Below are positions 59,962 through 64,000 of a stretch of 64,000 nucleotides of DNA, one piece after another. The stretch is from Streptomyces cupreus (lineage in GTDB: Bacteria; Actinomycetota; Actinomycetes; Streptomycetales; Streptomycetaceae): NCBI RefSeq assembly GCF_014257025.1, contig NZ_JACMSF010000006.1, positions 1 to 64,000 on the forward strand, given 5' to 3'. The translations under genes and the position numbers were made by a program. The number at the start of each line of letters is the position of its first letter. The stretch's first letter is position 1. The notes beneath the pieces are model-generated. The model was given only the letters and a program-made list of their open reading frames with translations. It was not told where the DNA came from and searched no databases.

Positions 59962-61202
59962 GCACGGATGTGACCGCCAAGACGCCGGCCCCGGCGCCGC
60001 CCGGCAAGGGCGGTTCGGCCACCGGCGACAGACTGCTCCACCTGGTGGTGGACGGCATGCGCCGCAATATGCGGCAGTACGGCATGCTGATCGCCCTCGG
60101 TCTGATCGTGGTGCTGTTCGCCGTGTGGACCGACGGCGACCTGCTGCTGCCGCGCAACGTCTCCAACCTGGTGCTGCAGAACAGCTACATCCTGATCCTC
60201 GCGATCGGCATGATGCTGGTCATCATCGCGGGCCATATCGACCTGTCGGTCGGATCACTGACGGCGTTCATCGGCTCGATGGCCGCGGTGTTCATGGTGA
60301 AGAACGACCTGCCATGGCCGGTGGCCGTGGTGCTGTGTCTGGCCATGGGCGCCGTCGCGGGCGCGGCACAAGGGTTCTTCATCGCCTACGGCGGCATACC
60401 ATCCTTCATCGTCACCCTCGCGGGCATGCTGATCTTCCGCGGTCTGACCGAGATCTTCCTGGAGGGCCAGACCCTCGGCCCGTTCCCGGAGGGCCTGCAG
60501 AAGGTCTCCAACGGCTTCATGCCCGAGATCGGCCCGGACACCAACTACCACAACCTCACCCTGCTGCTCGGTCTCGGACTGATCGCGTTCGTGATCTTCC
60601 AGGAGTTCCGTGACCGGCGCCGCCAGCAGGAGTTCTCGCTGGACGTCCCGCCGCTCAACCTCTTCCTGCTGAAGCTGGTCGCGATCGGCGCGGCGATCCT
60701 CACGCTGACGATGCTGCTCGCCAGCTACAAGGGCGCCCCGTACGTCCTGCTGGTCCTCGGTGTGCTGCTGGTCGGCTTCGGCTACGTCATGCGCAACGTG
60801 GTCATCGGCCGCCACATCTACGCCATCGGCGGCAACCTGCCCGCGGCCAAGCTGTCGGGTGTGAAGGACAAGAAGGTCACCTTCCTGGTCTTCCTGAACA
60901 TGGGCATGCTCGCGGCCCTGGCGGGTCTGGTCTTCGCCGCCCGCTTCAACGCGGCCTCGCCCAAGGCCGGCCTCAACTTCGAGCTGGAGGCCATCGCCGC
61001 CTCGTTCATCGGCGGCGCGTCGATGAGCGGCGGTGTCGGCACGGTGCTCGGCGCGATCATCGGCGGTCTGGTCCTGGGCGTGCTGAACAACGGTATGAAC
61101 CTCGTCGGCATCGGCACGGACTGGCAGCAGGTCATCAAGGGACTTGTGCTGCTGGCGGCGGTCGGATTCGACGTGTGGAACAAGCGCAAGGTCGGTTCGT
61201 AA
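59958..61202 (+). CDS. sugar ABC importer permease, MmsB/GguB type
   Basis: The 414-residue protein has about ten transmembrane helices and the permease pattern [21 protein letters not shown] and [34 protein letters not shown], which is the typical EAA-less loop of this group. A cytoplasmic N-terminal tail of about 45 residues and [14 protein letters not shown] near 220 are charged loops. It completes the uptake system with the two genes upstream. Confidence 0.95.
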   Translation: MSTDVTAKTPAPAPPGKGGSATGDRLLHLVVDGMRRNMRQYGMLIALGLIVVLFAVWTDGDLLLPRNVSNLVLQNSYILILAIGMMLVIIAGHIDLSVGSLTAFIGSMAAVFMVKNDLPWPVAVVLCLAMGAVAGAAQGFFIAYGGIPSFIVTLAGMLIFRGLTEIFLEGQTLGPFPEGLQKVSNGFMPEIGPDTNYHNLTLLLGLGLIAFVIFQEFRDRRRQQEFSLDVPPLNLFLLKLVAIGAAILTLTMLLASYKGAPYVLLVLGVLLVGFGYVMRNVVIGRHIYAIGGNLPAAKLSGVKDKKVTFLVFLNMGMLAALAGLVFAARFNAASPKAGLNFELEAIAASFIGGASMSGGVGTVLGAIIGGLVLGVLNNGMNLVGIGTDWQQVIKGLVLLAAVGFDVWNKRKVGS

Positions 61203-61210
61203 GTCAGCTC

Positions 61211-61234
61211 GGGCCCCGCCTCAAGGCGGGGCCC
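61211..61234. terminator. hairpin between permease and epimerase
   Basis: GGGCCCCGCC (61211-61220) pairs perfectly with GGCGGGGCCC (61225-61234), loop TCAA. It is 9 bp after the permease stop and 24 bp before the epimerase, so it either terminates the ABC operon in part or protects the upstream mRNA. Confidence 0.7.
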
Positions 61235-61257
61235 GCTTCCTTTGCAGGAGCCGCAAC

Positions 61258-62403
61258 ATGGAACTGAGCAGACGTACCGTCATCGCCGGGGCGGCAGCCG
61301 CCGGTGTCACCGCCGCGATGAGCGGCACGGCACATGCCACAGGGGGACACAAGCCGGTGAAGTCGCTCTTCGGCAAGCTCGCCGACGGCACGAAGATCTA
61401 CAGCTGGTCCCTGGAGAACGGAGGGACCCGGCTGAAGGTCCTCTCCTACGGTGGCATAGTCCAGTCCCTGGAGATCCCCGACCGGCACGGCCGCTGCACC
61501 AATGTCTCGCTGGGCTTCGACAACATCGAGGACTACGTCTCCTCCAGCCCCTACTTCGGCGCCCTGATCGGCCGGTACGGCAACCGCATCGGCAAGGGCA
61601 GGTTCACCCTGGACGGCAAGGCCTACCAGCTGTCCGTCAACGACGGCGAGAACAGCCTGCACGGCGGGTCCAAGGGCTTCGACAAGGTCGTCTGGGACAT
61701 CGAGCCGTTCACCAAGGGCTCCGACGTCGGCCTGTACCTCCACTACACCTCCGTCGACGGCGAGATGGGCTACCCCGGCACGCTGAAGACCAAGGTGACG
61801 TACACCCTGACCCGCTCCGGCGACTGGCGCATCGACTACGAGGCCACCACCGACAAGGCCACCGTCGTCAACCTCACCAGCCACGTCTACTGGAACCTGG
61901 CCGGCGAGTCGAGCGGCACCATCTACGACCACGAGCTGTCCATCGCCGCCTCCCGCTACACGCCGGTCGACTCGGGGCTGATCCCCACGGGGGAGTTGGC
62001 GAAGGTGGCCGGCACTCCCTTCGATTTCCGCCGCACCAAGACCGTCGGCGAGGACATCCGGGTCGCGCACCAGCAGTTGCTGTACGGCAAGGGCATCGAC
62101 CACAACTGGGTGCTGGACAAGGGCAGCACGGCGAAGCCCGAGTGGGTGGCGACCCTGCGGGACCCCTCCTCCGGCCGCACCCTGAAGATCGCCACGACCG
62201 AGCCGGGCCTGCAGTTCTACTCGGGCAACTTCCTCGACGGCACCCTCGTCGGCCCCGGCGGTTCCATCTACCGTCAGGGCGACGCGCTGTGCCTGGAGAC
62301 GCAGCACTTCCCGGACTCGCCGAACCAGCCGTCGTTCCCGTCCACAACGCTGCGACCTGGGCAGACGTACCGGACGACCACGGTGCACTCGTTCAGCGCG
62401 TGA
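61258..62403 (+). CDS. Tat-exported aldose 1-epimerase
   Basis: The 381-residue protein has a twin-arginine signal (SRRTVIAGAAAAGVTAAMSG, cleavage near AHA) and a mutarotase domain with LIGRYGNRIGKGRF, NLTSHVYWNLAG and ETQHFPDSPNQPSFPSTTLRPGQ. It converts sugar anomers outside the cell before uptake. ATG at 61258 has GCAGGAG at 7 bases. The gene closes the ABC importer cluster and is clearly a paralogue of 41521-42495. Confidence 0.92.
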   Translation: MELSRRTVIAGAAAAGVTAAMSGTAHATGGHKPVKSLFGKLADGTKIYSWSLENGGTRLKVLSYGGIVQSLEIPDRHGRCTNVSLGFDNIEDYVSSSPYFGALIGRYGNRIGKGRFTLDGKAYQLSVNDGENSLHGGSKGFDKVVWDIEPFTKGSDVGLYLHYTSVDGEMGYPGTLKTKVTYTLTRSGDWRIDYEATTDKATVVNLTSHVYWNLAGESSGTIYDHELSIAASRYTPVDSGLIPTGELAKVAGTPFDFRRTKTVGEDIRVAHQQLLYGKGIDHNWVLDKGSTAKPEWVATLRDPSSGRTLKIATTEPGLQFYSGNFLDGTLVGPGGSIYRQGDALCLETQHFPDSPNQPSFPSTTLRPGQTYRTTTVHSFSA

Positions 62404-62481
62404 CCCTGTGTCATAGCGCGTTCACAACTACCCGACAATTTCACAGGGGTTGAACAGCGCCTCACAGGCATCCGTACCTAA

Positions 62482-62513
62482 GGGTGGCCCGTGCTCCCCC
62501 GCACGGGCCACCC
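62482..62513. promoter_or_regulatory. 13-bp hairpin upstream of the aminotransferase gene
   Basis: GGGTGGCCCGTGC (62482-62494) pairs with GCACGGGCCACCC (62501-62513), loop TCCCCC, 4 bp before the GGAGG ribosome site. It could be a terminator of the epimerase or part of a leader hairpin. Confidence 0.6.
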
Positions 62514-62529
62514 ACAGACGGAGGTTGCC

Positions 62530-64000
62530 TTGGCTGAGAACGTCACCTCGCTGTTCCGCAGCACGGCGGCGCACAGCCCCTCGATGGCCGCGCTGGCCCG
62601 TGAAGGCGGTGACGGGGGCGGTCCGATCGATTTCTGCATCCCGTGCAACCCGTACTTCCCCACGCCCGCCATGTTCGACGACATGGCGGGCCGGTTGCGC
62701 GACATCATCACGTACTACCCCAGCAGCGCCGACACGATCACGGCCGAGCTGTGCAACCTCCTCCAACTCCCCCCGCAGGCCGTCGCGATGGGCAACGGCT
62801 CGACCGAGCTGATCACCTGGATCGACCACCTGCTGGTCCGTGAATCCCTCGCCATCCCCGTCCCCACCTTCGGCCGCTGGACCGACCAGCCCATGGAGAC
62901 CGGCAAGCGGGTCGACATGTTCCCGCTCCAGGAGTCCAGCGGCTTCGCCCTCGACCTCGCGCAGTACGCCGAGTTCATCCGGGCCCGCGGCACGCGTGTC
63001 GCCGTGATCTGCAACCCCAACAACCCCGACGGCGGCTTTCTGCACCGGCACGCGATCGTGCAGTTCATGGACGCCATGGCCGACCTCGACCTCGTCGTCA
63101 TCGACGAGTCGTTCCTGGAGTTCGCCGACGCGGAGGCCGAGCCGTCGGTCGTGCAAGAGGCGATGCTGCGGCCCAACGTCATCGTGCTGCGCAGTCTCGG
63201 CAAGAACTTCGGCCTGCACGGCATACGGTTCGGGTATCTGGTCGCCAACCCGGCGCTCGCGGGGCGGGTCCGCTCCATGCTCCCCAAGTGGAACCTCAAC
63301 GCCTTCGCCGAGCACGTGGTGTTCATGCTGAAGAACCATGGTCCGGAGTACGCGGAGAGCCTGCACCAGGTGCGCCGGGACCGTCTGGACATGGCGAGCC
63401 AACTGGCTGCCCTCCCCGGCCTCACCGTCTACCCCTCCCAGGGCAACTTCCTCTTCGTGCGGCTTCCCGTCGGGGCCGAAGGCACCGTCGTCCGGGACCG
63501 GTTGCTCACCGAGCACCGGATCCTGGTCCGTGAGTGCGGCAACAAGATCGGTTCGTCCAGTCGCTTCCTGAGACTCGTAGTGCGCCCCCAGGTGGACGTG
63601 CGTCGCCTGGTGTCCGGCCTGGAACAGGTGCTCTACGGGACCAGGAGGGGAGCGGCCGCCGTGCCCGAGCTGGCTACAGGGACCAGCTACAGCTCGGGTA
63701 CGGCGGCCGTGGACAGGTTGGTCGGCTCGTCGAACGGTGCCGGTATTCCGATGCCCGCGCCGATGCCTCCGGCGGCTGTATCGGTTCCGGCGCCCGTGCC
63801 TGCGGCGCCCGTACCGACGCCTGTGCCTGCGCCCGCGCCCATGCCCGCGGCGGCGGCTGTTGGGCCTACGCCGCCTGGTGTTCCGGCCCGCGGTGGGCTT
63901 ACGGCGGCGCAGGTCCGTGGGACCACCGGGCCGGGGCTTGCACCTGCCCCGGCTACCGGGTGGCCCAATGCCGGGTGGCCGAACGCGGCCGGCATGGGAT
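62530..64000 (+). CDS. class I/II aminotransferase with Pro/Ala-rich C-terminal tail (partial)
   Basis: The frame is open from TTG at 62530 (GGAGG 4 bases upstream) to the window end, at least 490 residues, so the 3' end is missing. The first 375 residues are a HisC-type PLP enzyme: NPNNPDGG, IDESFLEFAD and LRSLGKNFGLHGIRFGY with PLP Lys225. After this the sequence changes to an Ala/Pro/Val-rich tail (PAPMPPAAVSVPAPVPAAP) over at least 110 residues. Catalysis of histidinol-phosphate or aromatic amino transfer is likely; the tail is not part of the fold. Confidence 0.85.
   Translation, partial: MAENVTSLFRSTAAHSPSMAALAREGGDGGGPIDFCIPCNPYFPTPAMFDDMAGRLRDIITYYPSSADTITAELCNLLQLPPQAVAMGNGSTELITWIDHLLVRESLAIPVPTFGRWTDQPMETGKRVDMFPLQESSGFALDLAQYAEFIRARGTRVAVICNPNNPDGGFLHRHAIVQFMDAMADLDLVVIDESFLEFADAEAEPSVVQEAMLRPNVIVLRSLGKNFGLHGIRFGYLVANPALAGRVRSMLPKWNLNAFAEHVVFMLKNHGPEYAESLHQVRRDRLDMASQLAALPGLTVYPSQGNFLFVRLPVGAEGTVVRDRLLTEHRILVRECGNKIGSSSRFLRLVVRPQVDVRRLVSGLEQVLYGTRRGAAAVPELATGTSYSSGTAAVDRLVGSSNGAGIPMPAPMPPAAVSVPAPVPAAPVPTPVPAPAPMPAAAAVGPTPPGVPARGGLTAAQVRGTTGPGLAPAPATGWPNAGWPNAAGMG

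Overview
The window is high-GC actinobacterial chromosome, almost certainly Streptomyces. The grounds are strong third-position GC bias, many GTG/TTG starts, Streptomyces-type families (DUF3145, DUF3052, HelR, DUF2277, paired TerD proteins) and a gene order that, from memory and not searched, resembles the core region of S. coelicolor around the fabD-fabH-acpP-fabF locus. No phage, integrase, transposase or CRISPR array was seen. It reads as stable core chromosome with a few decayed gene remnants and two copies of an abundant Streptomyces-type intergenic repeat.

Layout. 1-7.7 kb: HAD phosphatase; a GDT1/UPF0016 cation exporter behind a manganese (yybP-ykoY) riboswitch; secreted HNH nuclease; PhoD-like phosphatase; FAD/NAD(P)-binding protein; DoxX and DedA membrane proteins. 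7.7-14.1 kb: HelR RNA-polymerase rescue helicase behind a rifamycin-associated element, acetyltransferase, ketopantoate-reductase-like enzyme, DUF2277, tRNA-Val(TAC), a membrane-anchored coiled-coil protein and a small zinc ribbon. 14.2-23.2 kb: a Ter-type stress island made of a HAD phosphatase, a double phosphoribosyltransferase, an HpcH/HpaI aldolase, three TerD-like proteins, a TerA-like protein and a DUF475/TerC-like membrane protein. 23.3-28.6 kb: AhpE-like peroxiredoxin, DUF3052, pyruvate dehydrogenase E1 (aceE) and a potassium channel, followed by a decayed stretch. 29-34.8 kb: alpha/beta hydrolase, DUF4429 protein, MerR/aldo-keto reductase pair, acetyltransferase, serine hydrolase, pirin. 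34.8-39.8 kb: fasR-fabD-fabH-acpP-fabF, the type II fatty acid synthase core. 39.8-52.8 kb: DUF3145, SGNH lipoprotein, cytoplasmic aldose epimerase, RidA/dehydrogenase with divergent LysR, EI24 protein, M14 carboxypeptidase, beta-lactamase-like hydrolase, Ohr, and an MDR reductase with divergent MarR. 52.8-62.4 kb: zinc-ribbon membrane protein, then a sugar uptake and sugar-acid catabolic locus (DgoD-like dehydratase, zinc dehydrogenase, a U32-like protein, a ChvE-type ABC importer, a Tat-exported epimerase). 62.5-64 kb: an aminotransferase with a Pro/Ala-rich tail that runs off the window.

How the genes fit together. The Ter island looks like a nucleoside-like metabolite biosynthesis module linked to Ca-binding TerD proteins. 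The fab operon is downstream of its likely activator. The sugar locus would import a sugar as monomer, interconvert anomers outside the cell, oxidise and dehydrate it. Control signals visible in the DNA include the riboswitch, the RAE, MarR and MerR operators, a repeated TTTCGAA element around the sugar locus, an inverted repeat at fasR/fabD and at least ten genes with a TANNNT hexamer 6-7 nt before the start codon, the layout of leaderless transcripts. All functions come from recognition of motifs in the translated sequence; no database search was possible.
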